The notes beneath the pieces are model-generated. The model saw only the letters and a list, made by a program, of their open reading frames with translations, was not told the origin of the DNA and did not search any database. A DNA stretch of 49,393 nucleotides from Nakamurella silvestris. Its GTDB lineage: Bacteria; Actinomycetota; Actinomycetes; Mycobacteriales; Nakamurellaceae. The DNA lies in the NCBI GenBank assembly GCA_003576535.1, contig QXCQ01000122.1, positions 1 through 49,393 of the forward strand, given 5' to 3'. The translations under genes were made by a program, and so were the position numbers. How positions within the stretch are numbered: position 1 is the first letter of the stretch; every line of letters begins with the position of its first letter. This document shows, piece after piece, positions 8,720-17,482 of this stretch.

Positions 8720-9786
8720 CAGGCCACCAGCTCTTCCGTGCTCGCGTCGTAGACCGGCGTCATCACGCCGGAATGCCGGAGGCCGACCGGCGCGTCCAGG
8801 TCGTACCGGACGGTCGGTGCTGTGCGCACCCGCACATCGCGGGCCCCGCCGTGGTCGAGCACGTAGATGATCTCGTCACCGAGGGCCTCGGCCGACACGA
8901 CCCGGGCCGGGATCGCGCCCTCCGCGCCCGGCTCGGTGACCTCCAGTGCTTCCGGCCGGACACCGGCGATCAGGGTGCGATCGCGCGAGAGTCCCGGCGG
9001 TGGGGGCAGGAGCAGACCTCCGGCGCCGCGCAGCGCACCGTCGGCGATCTCGACGTCGATCAGATTCATCGGCGGTGAACCGATGAACGAGGCGCAGAAC
9101 AGGCTCGCCGGACGGTCGTAGACCTCCAGGGGTGTGCCGATCTGTTCGACGCGGCCCTTGTTCAGGATGGCGATCCGGTGACCGAGCGACATCGCCTCGA
9201 CCTGGTCGTGGGTGACGAAGACCATCGTCGTACCGAGCTGGGCCTGCAGATGCTTGATCTCCGTGCGCATGTCGGCCCGCAGCTCGGCATCCAGGTTGGT
9301 GAGCGGCTCGTCCATGAGGAAGGCCCGGGGGCGACGGACCAGAGCCCGGGCGAGGGCGACACGCTGCTGTTCACCACCGGACAGCCGGCGTGGCCGCCGG
9401 TCCAACAGCGGGCCGAGCTGCATCATCCGGGCGGCCTCGTCGACCCGTTCCCGCACCTGGGATTCGGGCATCTTCTCGGCCCGCAGCGGGAAGGCCAGAT
9501 TGTCCCTGGTGGTCAGGTGCGGGTACAGCGCATAGAACTGGAACACCATGGCGATGTCACGTTCGGCCGGCGGCAGGTCGTTGACCAGGGTGCTGCCGAT
9601 CCGGATGTCGCCGGAGGTCTGGCGTTCCAGACCGGCGATGGCGCGCAACGTGGTGGTTTTGCCACAGCCCGAAGGGCCGAGCATGACGAACAGCTCGCCG
9701 TCGCCGATGGACAGGTCGACGCGGTCCACCGCGACCGTCCCGTCCGGGTAGCGCTTGTGCAGGGTGGTCACCTCGATGCCGGCCAT
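8719..9786 (-). CDS. ABC importer ATPase, MalK/UgpC type, canonical
   Basis: 355 residues with Walker A GPSGCGKT, signature LSGGEQQR, Walker B RAFLMDEP, D-loop NLDAE and switch VTHDQVEAM, all canonical, followed by a TOBE-type C-terminal domain. It powers the permeases encoded upstream. The ATG overlaps the stop codon of the second permease (9784-9788). It shares strong similarity in the signature to Walker B stretch with the adjacent ATPase, consistent with duplication inside the operon. Confidence 0.93.
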   Translation of the reverse strand: MAGIEVTTLHKRYPDGTVAVDRVDLSIGDGELFVMLGPSGCGKTTTLRAIAGLERQTSGDIRIGSTLVNDLPPAERDIAMVFQFYALYPHLTTRDNLAFPLRAEKMPESQVRERVDEAARMMQLGPLLDRRPRRLSGGEQQRVALARALVRRPRAFLMDEPLTNLDAELRADMRTEIKHLQAQLGTTMVFVTHDQVEAMSLGHRIAILNKGRVEQIGTPLEVYDRPASLFCASFIGSPPMNLIDVEIADGALRGAGGLLLPPPPGLSRDRTLIAGVRPEALEVTEPGAEGAIPARVVSAEALGDEIIYVLDHGGARDVRVRTAPTVRYDLDAPVGLRHSGVMTPVYDASTEELVA

Positions 9787-10709
9787 CAGCGACGCACCGC
9801 CCCGAGGGTCACGCCGGCGACCAGGTGCTTGCGCACCAGGAAGGCGAACACGAGCACCGGGATCGCGAAGACCACGGCGCAGGCGGCCACCAGTCCCCAG
9901 TCCACCGTGGTTCCACCGATGAGGCCGGCGATGGCCGGGGGTGCGGTGCGGACGTCTTGGCTGGTGGTGAGGAAGATGGCGAACACGAACTCATTCCAGG
10001 AGAAGATCAGGGCGAACACCGCTGTCGCGGCGATGCCGGGCACGAGCAGGGGCAGGGTGAACCGCCGGAACGCTTGCAGGCGGGTGTAGCCGTCGAGCAT
10101 CGCCGCCTCCTCGTACTCCGCCGGGACCTCGTCGACGAAGCCCTTCATCATCCAGATCGTGAACGACACGTTGAACGCGGCGTAGACGAGGATCAGTCCG
10201 ATGTGGGTGTTGATGAGACCGAGTTCGCGGTACATCAGGAAGACGGGGATCACGATGACGACGGGCGGCATGAAGCGGGTCGACAGGATGAAGAACAGCT
10301 GGTCCTTCTTGGCCCGCAAGGGAAACCGCGAATAGGCCCAGGCCGCCGGCACCCCGAAGAGGGTGGCCAGCACGGTCGAGCCGCCGGCCACCAGGATGGA
10401 GTTGAGGAACGACCTCGACACATCCGACGCACCGCCGTCGGAGGCGAAGAACACGTCCTTGTAGTGGGCGAAGGTGACCTTGAAGTCGAAGAACTTCGCC
10501 GGGACGGCATAGACGTCCCGATTCTCCTTGATCGAGGTCTCGAGAATCCACAGCACCGGGAACAGCATGGCCGCGGCGACCACGGTCAACAGGGTGACCT
10601 CCACGATGTTGCGCCCCCTGCCGCGGCGGCGGCGCCGCGGCAGGGGGTTGTCCGCAACGGTGTCCGTGACAGCGCCCGCCTTGACCAACCTGTCGCTGGA
10701 GATGGTCAT
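9786..10709 (-). CDS. Carbohydrate/polyol ABC transporter permease (MalG/UgpE type)
   Basis: 307 residues, starting MTISSDRLVKAG at ATG 10709; the start overlaps the TAA of the first permease (TAATG), so longer upstream readings of this frame are ignored. An N-terminal Arg-rich cytoplasmic stretch (PRRRRRGRGR) precedes six predicted membrane segments and the EAA coupling loop (EYEEAAMLDG), which docks onto the ATPases. Family: binding-protein-dependent transport inner membrane component, CUT1. Confidence 0.93.
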   Translation of the reverse strand: MTISSDRLVKAGAVTDTVADNPLPRRRRRGRGRNIVEVTLLTVVAAAMLFPVLWILETSIKENRDVYAVPAKFFDFKVTFAHYKDVFFASDGGASDVSRSFLNSILVAGGSTVLATLFGVPAAWAYSRFPLRAKKDQLFFILSTRFMPPVVIVIPVFLMYRELGLINTHIGLILVYAAFNVSFTIWMMKGFVDEVPAEYEEAAMLDGYTRLQAFRRFTLPLLVPGIAATAVFALIFSWNEFVFAIFLTTSQDVRTAPPAIAGLIGGTTVDWGLVAACAVVFAIPVLVFAFLVRKHLVAGVTLGAVRR

Positions 10710-11644
10710 TATTTCTCCTTCAACTTGGTCAGGTAACGCAGGTAGAACTGGGCCATGACCAGGACGACCAGGACCATGAGAATCCCGTAGGCGGAAGCGG
10801 TCCCGGTGTTGAAGCCGAGGAATGCGACCTTGTACACGTGGAAGGACAGTGTCTCGGTGGACACACCCGGGCCTCCGTTGGTGAGGATGTAGACCAGGTC
10901 GAACAACCGGAAGGCCTCGATGGCCCGGAACATGACGGCGATGAGCAGCAGCGGCCAGACCAGCGGAAAGGTGATGTGCCGGAAGCGGAACCACTCGGAC
11001 GCACGGTCGATGGAGGCCGCTTCGTAGAGGTAGTTCGGAACCGCGGTGAGGCCGGCGAGCGCGATGAGCATGATGAACGGCGTCCACTGCCAGGTGTCGA
11101 CCACTATCAGGGAGATCAAGGCGTTCGGCATCCGGGTGAGCCATTCCACCGGTTCCAGCCCGAGCGAGCCCAGCATGCTGTTGACCACACCGAACTGCGC
11201 ATCGAACATGAACTTCCAGAAAAGCCCGACCACGACCGGCGACAGCATCATCGGCACCAGGAACAGGGTTGTCAGCACTCCCTGCCCGCGCCTGCGCCGC
11301 GAGATCAGATAGGCGATCCCGAAACCCAGCACGGTCTGCAGGAGGACGGCACCGACGACGTAGGCCAACGTCGTCAATGTCCGCTGATGGACCTGGGACG
11401 AGGTCAGGATGTCGACGTAGTTCTGCAGCCCGACGAATTTGGCGGGTTTGTCCCGCGTGACCGAGTAGTCGGTGAAGGACAGGTACAGCGCCCACAGCAG
11501 CGGGAAGATCGACATGAAGAGCAGCAGTAGCAGCGCGGGAGAGATGAAGGTGACAGCGAGCTTTCGGTCGCCGAGGCGGGTGGTCCGCCCCGGCGCAGGC
11601 GGCGGTGCGGACGCCTGCGCCGGCGGGGTTGTCGTGGAGCTCAT
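10709..11644 (-). CDS. Carbohydrate/polyol ABC transporter permease (MalF/UgpA type)
   Basis: 311 residues with a Pro/Ala-rich N-terminus, six membrane segments (first LLLLLFMSIFPLLWALYLSF) and an EAA loop (LYEAASIDRASEW). It pairs with the MalG-type permease downstream. It begins eight bases after the stop of the binding-protein gene and ends in the TAATG overlap with the next gene. Confidence 0.93.
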   Translation of the reverse strand: MSSTTTPPAQASAPPPAPGRTTRLGDRKLAVTFISPALLLLLFMSIFPLLWALYLSFTDYSVTRDKPAKFVGLQNYVDILTSSQVHQRTLTTLAYVVGAVLLQTVLGFGIAYLISRRRRGQGVLTTLFLVPMMLSPVVVGLFWKFMFDAQFGVVNSMLGSLGLEPVEWLTRMPNALISLIVVDTWQWTPFIMLIALAGLTAVPNYLYEAASIDRASEWFRFRHITFPLVWPLLLIAVMFRAIEAFRLFDLVYILTNGGPGVSTETLSFHVYKVAFLGFNTGTASAYGILMVLVVLVMAQFYLRYLTKLKEK

Positions 11645-11652
11645 CGGTCAGG

Positions 11653-13089
11653 TCACAGCCCGCCGCCGCTGGAGTCCAGCACTGCCTGCTGGTCCTTGGC
11701 GATGGTGTCGAGTGCGGTCCTGGGATCAGCGGCACCGTTGAGAGCCGCGTTCACGTTGGTGTTCTCGATGTCGATGAGCTTGGCGTACTCGGGCACGTTC
11801 CACATGTCCCGCTGCCGCGCCACCGAGTCGGCGTACACCTGGTTGAAGGGGGGACCGTCCAGGAACTCCGGGGACTTCAATGCGTCCGTGCGTGAGGGGA
11901 CACCACCGGCTGCGGCCCACTTCTTCTGGACATCGGCCTGCTCGAACCACTTCATGAAGTTGAGGGCCTCCGCCTGTTGCGCCGGTGAGACGTAGGCAGA
12001 GATGTGCATACCCATCCCGCCGAGCGGCACCAGGTTGGTCTCCTGCGTCGGAAGCGTGGCGAATCCGAGCTTGTCGAGGATCTCCTCCTTCGACGTGCCC
12101 AACGTGGACTGCGCGGGATCAAGCAGACCGCCGCTCGCGGCGATCCACTGGAATGCGATGCAGGCCTTGCCCTGCGCCACCGCGGCGTTGACCTCGTCGA
12201 TGAACCAGTTGCCGGACCCCTTGGCCGTCAACGGCTTCATCTGGTTGACCAGCACGTCCATGGCCTTCTGCCCGGCAGCGTCGTTGATGACACCGTCGAT
12301 CTTGCGGTCCTTGGAGTTCCAGATGGTGCCGCCGTAGACGCCGTTGACCGTGTTGTAGGTGACCGCTGCCGCGTCGGAGCCGTTGGACTGGTGGAAGGCC
12401 AGGCCGTTGACGCCCGGGTTGTCGTCCTGGCACTTCTTCGCGGTCGCGATCATCTCGTCCCAGGTGGCCGGCGGGGTGTCGCCGATCAGATCCTTGCGGT
12501 AGATCATCGTCCAGGTGTCGCCGAGCAGCGGCAGCCCGTACATGCTCGCGTTCTCGTCGCGCTGCCCCGTCTCGGCCTGGGGGTACTGGCCGTAGGCTGC
12601 CAGCAGATAGGGGTCGTAGGCGGCGGTCTCGATGTTGGACTTGATGAAGTCGGTGATGTCGAGGATGTTGCCGTTGGTCACTGCCTCGCCGATGTGCTGC
12701 GAGTCCAGGATTGCGATGTCGAAATCGGTCTTCCGCGCAGCGAACTGGGTGAACATCGCATCGTGCCAGTTCGCATTGGGCACCGTGTTGACCTCGACGG
12801 TCACATTCGGCCTCACCTTGGAGTACTCCGCGTTGGCGAAGTCCTCCAAGGCCTGGGCAGCGGGCCACTCGAACCAGATGAAGCTGAGCGTCGCCGGGTC
12901 GTTGGTCAGCGCGGGAATGGTCGCAGGTGCCGTCGGACCTGCCGCTTTCCCATCGCTGTCGCCACCGGCGTTGTCACTGCTGTTGCCGCCGCAGGCCGCC
13001 AGGATCATGGCGGTGGCGACGGCCGCCGCCGACAGCCGTGCCTTCCGGCGGGGAAGGGACATTCGTCCCAGTGGTCCTGTGTATCGCAT
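11653..13089 (-). CDS. Extracellular solute-binding lipoprotein, family 1
   Basis: 478 residues, ATG at 13089 with AGGA about five bases upstream. An N-terminal signal peptide with lipobox ILAAC (Cys33) marks a membrane-anchored lipoprotein, followed by a Ser/Gly/Asp-rich linker and a family 1 solute-binding fold (IAILDSQHIGEAV, GDTWTMIYRKDLIG, GMGMHISAYVSPAQQ). It delivers substrate to the two permeases encoded next. The 83-base gap to the aldehyde dehydrogenase leaves room for a separate promoter, but none is obvious. Substrate not predictable; the neighbouring oxidoreductases suggest an alcohol or hydroxyacid. Confidence 0.92.
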   Translation of the reverse strand: MRYTGPLGRMSLPRRKARLSAAAVATAMILAACGGNSSDNAGGDSDGKAAGPTAPATIPALTNDPATLSFIWFEWPAAQALEDFANAEYSKVRPNVTVEVNTVPNANWHDAMFTQFAARKTDFDIAILDSQHIGEAVTNGNILDITDFIKSNIETAAYDPYLLAAYGQYPQAETGQRDENASMYGLPLLGDTWTMIYRKDLIGDTPPATWDEMIATAKKCQDDNPGVNGLAFHQSNGSDAAAVTYNTVNGVYGGTIWNSKDRKIDGVINDAAGQKAMDVLVNQMKPLTAKGSGNWFIDEVNAAVAQGKACIAFQWIAASGGLLDPAQSTLGTSKEEILDKLGFATLPTQETNLVPLGGMGMHISAYVSPAQQAEALNFMKWFEQADVQKKWAAAGGVPSRTDALKSPEFLDGPPFNQVYADSVARQRDMWNVPEYAKLIDIENTNVNAALNGAADPRTALDTIAKDQQAVLDSSGGGL

Positions 13090-13172
13090 CTGTTCCTACT
13101 TCCTTGTCGGTGTCGCTGCGATTCCGGGTGTGGGTGGTGCCATCGCTGAGGGCCCTCCGGTGGCGACAGATG

Positions 13173-14648
13173 TCACCAGGATGTGGCGATGTACTGGATC
13201 TCCGTGAACTCCAGGAGCCCTTCGGTACTTCCTTCGCGGCCCAGGCCGCTCTGTTTGCTGCCGCCGAAGGGGGCGGCCGGGTCGGAGACCAGGCCGCGGT
13301 TGAGGCCGACCATGCCGCTCTCGATACCCTGTGCCAGCCGAAGTCCACGGGCGAGATCTGCTGTGTAGAGGTAACTCACCAGTCCGTACGGAGTGGCGTT
13401 GGCCAAGGCGAGCGCCTCTTCCTCCTGCTCGAAGCGGACGACCGGGGCCACCGGACCGAAGACCTCCTCGTGCAGGATGCGGGCGTCCCGCGGCACATCG
13501 ACCAGCACGGTCGGAGGGTAGAAGTAGCCAGGGCCGTCGACGGGTCGACCACCCAGGACTGCTCGGGCGCCCCGGGCCACGGCGTCACGCACCAGGGCGT
13601 CCACCTTCTCGACCGCTCCGGCGTTGACGAGTGGTCCGCACTGGAAGCTCTCATCGGCACCGGGTCCGATGGCAATGGCAGCCATCCGGGAGACGAGGCC
13701 CTCGACAAAGGCGTCGTGGATCGGAGCCTGCACGAAGAAGCGGTTCGCGGCGGTGCACGCCTGGCCGCCGTTGCGCATCTTGGCGACCATGGCACCGTCG
13801 AGCGCAGCATCGAGGTCCGCGTCGGCCAGGACGAGGAAGGGGGCGTTGCCACCGAGTTCCATCGCACACTTGAGAACACTGTCGGCGGCCGTGCGCAGCA
13901 GGAGACTTCCGACCTCCGTCGAGCCGGTGAAGGACAGCATCCGGGTGCGGTGGTCGGTGAGCAGGGCATCCACGACAGGACCGGACCGTTTGGTGGTGAT
14001 GACGTTGAGCACGCCCGATGGGACCCCCGCCTCTTCGAGCAAGGAAGCCACGGCCAGTGCGGTGAGCGGGGTCTCCGAGGCCGGTTTGAGGATCGTGGTG
14101 CAGCCGGCGGCCAGGGCGGGCGCGATCTTGCGGGTGGCCATCGCTGCGGGAAAGTTCCACGGTGTGATGAGGACGCTGATTCCCACCGGCTGATGTGTCA
14201 CCAGGATCCGGTTCGCCCCGCTCGGGGACACTCCCAGCTGACCACGCAGTCGGACGGCCTCCTCGGCGTACCAGCGGAAGAACTCTGCGGCGTAGGTGAC
14301 CTCGGAACGTGCATCCGCCAACGCCTTTCCGTTCTCCAGCGTGATCAGCAGAGCCAGCTCCTCACGCCGTTCGTGCATGAGATGGAAGGCCCGCATCAGC
14401 ACATCGGCGCGGGCACGGGGTGCGGACGCCGCCCAGTCCTTCGCCGCGGCCTCGGCGGCGTCCACCGCGGCGATGGCATCGTTGACGTCGGCATCGGCGA
14501 CCGAGGTGAGCGCTTCGCCGGAGGCCGGGTTGAAGACGTCGAACCGACGCCCGCCGGCCGCGGGGCGCCAGGTGCCGGCCACGTACAGCTCGGTGGGGAC
14601 GTCGATCGTGTCGGAAACGGGGCGTAGAGCCGTATCCATGATGGTCAT
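13173..14648 (-). CDS. NAD(P)-dependent aldehyde dehydrogenase, succinate-semialdehyde dehydrogenase-like
   Basis: 491 residues. Shows the ALDH superfamily signatures: ITPWNFPAAM, cofactor loop FTGSTEVG, catalytic base Glu264 in MELGGNAP, nucleophile Cys298 in GGQACTAANR, and the C-terminal PFGGSKQSGLGREG stretch typical of succinate-semialdehyde dehydrogenases (GabD). Its ATG overlaps the stop of the alcohol dehydrogenase gene (ATGA, 14645-14648), so the two are translationally coupled and probably act in sequence: alcohol to aldehyde to acid. Substrate specificity is inferred from overall resemblance only. Confidence 0.92.
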   Translation of the reverse strand: MTIMDTALRPVSDTIDVPTELYVAGTWRPAAGGRRFDVFNPASGEALTSVADADVNDAIAAVDAAEAAAKDWAASAPRARADVLMRAFHLMHERREELALLITLENGKALADARSEVTYAAEFFRWYAEEAVRLRGQLGVSPSGANRILVTHQPVGISVLITPWNFPAAMATRKIAPALAAGCTTILKPASETPLTALAVASLLEEAGVPSGVLNVITTKRSGPVVDALLTDHRTRMLSFTGSTEVGSLLLRTAADSVLKCAMELGGNAPFLVLADADLDAALDGAMVAKMRNGGQACTAANRFFVQAPIHDAFVEGLVSRMAAIAIGPGADESFQCGPLVNAGAVEKVDALVRDAVARGARAVLGGRPVDGPGYFYPPTVLVDVPRDARILHEEVFGPVAPVVRFEQEEEALALANATPYGLVSYLYTADLARGLRLAQGIESGMVGLNRGLVSDPAAPFGGSKQSGLGREGSTEGLLEFTEIQYIATSW

Positions 14649-15919
14649 CGGGCGGTCTCCAGCTGGTTCAGGGCGGACGGGTCACATTCCAGGCGTTCCT
14701 GTCGCAGGGCCGCGCGGTCCCCGCTGTGGGCGGCTCGGACGATGTGTTCCAAGGCGTCGACGTCGAGGGGGCGCGGGTTGTTCGCCACCAACCGCTCGGC
14801 CTTGAGGGCCTGTTCAGCGGTCCGCCGCACCTGGTCGGCGGGCAGGCCGAGTTCGGCAAGGGTCGCAGGGATGCCCACCGAGGAGAGCAGGGCCGCGACC
14901 CGGTCGATCGCCTGATCGGCGAGGTCCTCCTCGGATGCGTCCGGGGCGGCTCCCATCGCCACCGCGATGGCAGCGAATTCGGAGATGCGGGTGGGCCGGT
15001 TGAACTCCATGACGTACGGCAACAGGGCTCCGACCCCCACCCCGTGCGGTGTGTGGGTGGCCGCGCCGACCGGGTACTGGATGGCGTGCGCTGCAGCCGT
15101 TCCCGCGTTTCCGAGGGCGAACCCGCCGGCGGTGGCCCCGAGCATCATGGCCTCACGAGCCGTCACGTCGGACGGATGGGACCAGGCGCGGTGCAAGCTC
15201 CCCGCGATCTGCCGGATACCCAGCAGGGCGTAGGCGTCGGACAGCTCGTTCTTGCCCACGAAGACACGTTCGTTGGGCAGGTCGGCAGTCGCGGGGCGGC
15301 GTACCGCGGTAAATGCTTCGACCGCGTGCGAGAGCGCGTCGGCACCCGCGCTCGCGGTCAGCCCGGGAGGGCAGCCGAGCGTCAGCTCCGGATCACACAC
15401 CGCGGTGTGCGGGATGAGGAACGGGCTGGAAATCCCCACCTTGCTGATGCCGTGGGAGTCGGTGAGGACCGCGACGGGTGTCACCTCCGAACCGGTGCCC
15501 GCGGTGGTGGGCAGGGCGACGATGGGAACCACGGGGCCGGGCACACGGAGTTCGCCGTAGTAGTCGGAGGCCTGGCCGCCGTGTGCGAGGACCACCGCGA
15601 CCGCCTTGGCGAGGTCGAGGCAGCTGCCGCCACCCATGGCGACCACGACGTCCGGGTTGATCCCGGCGGCGAACTCGGCGCACTGCGCCACTTGGTGCGC
15701 AGGAACATCGGGGAGCACCTCGGTGAACGCCGCCACCTGAACGCCGGCGGCCTCGATCAGACGTACCAGTTCGGCGAACTCGCCGGTGCTGCCGAAACGG
15801 GCGTCGGTGCAGACCAACGCCCGGGAGCCGAGGGCAGCGGTGACCGTCCCGAGGGCGTTTCTTTGCCCGACTCCGAACAGGACCTGTCGCGGTCCCCGCA
15901 GAACGCCGAACATGCTCAT
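14645..15919 (-). CDS. Iron-containing alcohol dehydrogenase
   Basis: 424 residues from ATG at 15919, chosen for GGAG about six bases upstream; a longer reading from 15967 would run into the divergent promoter. Group III (Fe) ADH fold: cofactor motif AMGGGSCLDLAKA, PTTAGTGSEVTP, metal ligands Asp and His in GADALSHAVEAF, and His in AAHAIQYPVG and THTPHGVG. The His-rich pattern resembles the 4-hydroxybutyrate dehydrogenase / hydroxyacid-oxoacid transhydrogenase branch, which fits the adjacent succinate-semialdehyde-type dehydrogenase. First gene of a probable seven-gene operon. Confidence 0.9.
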   Translation of the reverse strand: MSMFGVLRGPRQVLFGVGQRNALGTVTAALGSRALVCTDARFGSTGEFAELVRLIEAAGVQVAAFTEVLPDVPAHQVAQCAEFAAGINPDVVVAMGGGSCLDLAKAVAVVLAHGGQASDYYGELRVPGPVVPIVALPTTAGTGSEVTPVAVLTDSHGISKVGISSPFLIPHTAVCDPELTLGCPPGLTASAGADALSHAVEAFTAVRRPATADLPNERVFVGKNELSDAYALLGIRQIAGSLHRAWSHPSDVTAREAMMLGATAGGFALGNAGTAAAHAIQYPVGAATHTPHGVGVGALLPYVMEFNRPTRISEFAAIAVAMGAAPDASEEDLADQAIDRVAALLSSVGIPATLAELGLPADQVRRTAEQALKAERLVANNPRPLDVDALEHIVRAAHSGDRAALRQERLECDPSALNQLETAR

Positions 15920-15991
15920 GGGTATCTCCGGAAGATAGAAGTGCGAGGCTGTGACCGAGCCGGTCATTTCCTATACGATTGGATTTGCGAG

Positions 15992-16021
15992 AGTATGTGG
16001 CAGCGGTCACGTCCCTGTCAA
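15992..16021 (-). promoter_or_regulatory. Candidate promoter of the alcohol dehydrogenase/importer operon
   Basis: On the minus strand, TTGACA (16021-16016), an 18-base spacer and CATACT (15997-15992) predict a start near 15985 and a leader of about 65 bases. ATAC at 15973-15976 and GTAT at 15993-15996 form an inverted repeat across the -10 and start site, a possible operator for the divergent GntR protein. Confidence 0.4.
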
Positions 16022-16061
16022 CTGGTGCGTGTCGATGCCCAAGGAAGGGGATCCTCGAGAC

Positions 16062-16814
16062 ATGGAAAGCCAAGCGAAGTTCGAGAGCGGCCATCTGGCC
16101 TGGACAGGACGAGACCATCCGGCGCCCGGAAAGTCCCAGGGGCGGTTGGCCGACGAGGTGTACGACACCTTGCTCACCCAGCTGATGTCGCTGCGCATCG
16201 TGCCCGACACCCGGGTCACGATCGATGCGCTGGTCCGGGAGCTGGGGGTGTCGCAGACGCCGATCAGGGATGCCCTGAACCGGATGGAGGCCGACGGGCT
16301 GGTCGTGCGCGTCCCGAACTCCGGCTACCGGATCCCCCCGCAGATCACCCGGCAGCGGTTCGAGGACATGGTCGAGTTCCGGCTGCTCCTGGAGCCTGCG
16401 GCCGCACGGAGAGCGGCCGAGCACGCCTCCGCTGAACAGGTCGAACGACTGCGCGGGATGGTGGACGACATGGCGGGCCTGGCCGAGGGCGACGGGCTCC
16501 AGACGTACGGCACCTTCGGGCTTCGCGACGCCGCCTTCCATGATCTTCTCGCCGACAGTGCCGGGAACCAGGTCGTCCGGGAGGGGCTGGCCCGCCTGCA
16601 CACCCACGTGCACCTGTTCCGGCTCAACTACGACAACCAGGTGCCCTTCCTGGCCACGGGTGAGCACGACGAGATCCTCGCCGCGGTCGCGGCGCGGGAG
16701 CCGGATGCTGCCGCCTTCGCGATGCGACAGCACATCCTGTTGTCGCGGGACCGGATCCGCCGGCTGTTCGACGAAACGGATGCTGCGGAGGATCTGGCAC
16801 CGACGGGGGATTGA
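16062..16814 (+). CDS. GntR family regulator with FCD domain
   Basis: 250 residues from ATG 16062, preceded by AAGGAAGGGG about eleven bases upstream; upstream in-frame starts lack a binding site. An N-terminal winged helix (residues about 25-95; VRELGVSQTPIRDALNRMEA) is followed by an all-helical FCD effector domain with the usual metal-binding pattern (DAAFHDLL, EHDEIL, RQHI). FCD regulators usually repress organic acid or sugar acid catabolism until the effector binds. Its position, divergent from the ADH/ALDH/importer operon and upstream of the DJ-1/hydrolase pair, makes it the likely regulator of both. Confidence 0.92.
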   Translation: MESQAKFESGHLAWTGRDHPAPGKSQGRLADEVYDTLLTQLMSLRIVPDTRVTIDALVRELGVSQTPIRDALNRMEADGLVVRVPNSGYRIPPQITRQRFEDMVEFRLLLEPAAARRAAEHASAEQVERLRGMVDDMAGLAEGDGLQTYGTFGLRDAAFHDLLADSAGNQVVREGLARLHTHVHLFRLNYDNQVPFLATGEHDEILAAVAAREPDAAAFAMRQHILLSRDRIRRLFDETDAAEDLAPTGD

Positions 16815-16864
16815 CGTACTGACTCACAACAGCGATTCTGTAGAGAATCAGATCCGATCTGATT
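16811..16864 (+). promoter_or_regulatory. Promoter plus perfect palindromic operator before the DJ-1 gene
   Basis: TTGACG (16811-16816), a 17-base spacer and GATTCT (16834-16839) predict a start at about 16846. Exactly there begins the palindrome AATCAGATCCGATCTGATT (16846-16864; nine-base arms around one central base). The -35 overlaps the end of the GntR gene. The arrangement suggests repression by the upstream GntR protein. Confidence 0.55.
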
Positions 16865-16895
16865 TCTTCCACTACGAGAGTGCAAGGAGAAATAG

Positions 16896-17465
16896 GTGCC
16901 CAGAGCGCTGCTTCTGTCCGGTGACGCCGCCGAGGAGCTCGACACGATGTACCCGTACTACCGCGTCCAGGAGGCCGGTTGGGACGTGGATGTCGCCTCA
17001 CTGACACTGCGTGACGTCCAGTTGGTCATCCACGAGTTCGACCGCAACTCCGACGCCTACGTCGAGACCAACGGCCGCAAACTGCCGGTCGATCTTCCCT
17101 GGTCCGAGGTCGATGTCGAGAAGTACGACGCCTTGATCATCCCCGGCGGCCGGGCCCCGGAGTGGATCCGCGTCGATCCCGACGTCAGGCGCATCACCGA
17201 GCACTTCTTCGCCGCGGACAAGCCGATCGCCTTGATCTGCCACGGCGCGCAGGTCCCGGCGGTGTACGGGCTGCTCAAGGGGCGTCGAACGGCCTGCTTC
17301 CCGCCGATCGCCGGCGACATGGAGAACGCGGGTGCCACGGTCGTCGACGCCCCCGACGTCGTGGACGGAAACCTCGTCTCGTGCCGCGGCTGGCCCGACA
17401 TGCCGCAGTTCGGCCGCGTCCTGATCGAGGTCTTCAACAAGGGCGTCAACGCCGAACCGGTGTGA
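16896..17465 (+). CDS. DJ-1/PfpI family protein
   Basis: 189 residues from GTG 16896 with AAGGAG six bases upstream. DJ-1/PfpI fold: central YDALIIPGGRAPEWI, nucleophile elbow LICHGAQV with Cys115-His116, and an N-terminal acidic patch (GDAAEELD) able to supply the Glu. Members act as glyoxalase III/deglycase-like enzymes, amidases, hydratases or chaperones; which applies is not visible. Coupled to the hydrolase gene downstream and preceded by its own promoter/operator, it may handle a reactive aldehyde formed by the neighbouring dehydrogenases (inference). Confidence 0.9.
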   Translation: MPRALLLSGDAAEELDTMYPYYRVQEAGWDVDVASLTLRDVQLVIHEFDRNSDAYVETNGRKLPVDLPWSEVDVEKYDALIIPGGRAPEWIRVDPDVRRITEHFFAADKPIALICHGAQVPAVYGLLKGRRTACFPPIAGDMENAGATVVDAPDVVDGNLVSCRGWPDMPQFGRVLIEVFNKGVNAEPV

Positions 17466-17482
17466 GAGAGCACGGATCTCAC

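Noticed and set aside
10710-11735. N-terminal extension of the MalG-type permease frame
   Set aside because: It runs through the first permease gene in another frame; the TAATG overlap at 10709 gives the natural start.
12927-14627. Open plus-strand frame of 566 codons
   Set aside because: Opposite-strand shadow of the aldehyde dehydrogenase gene.
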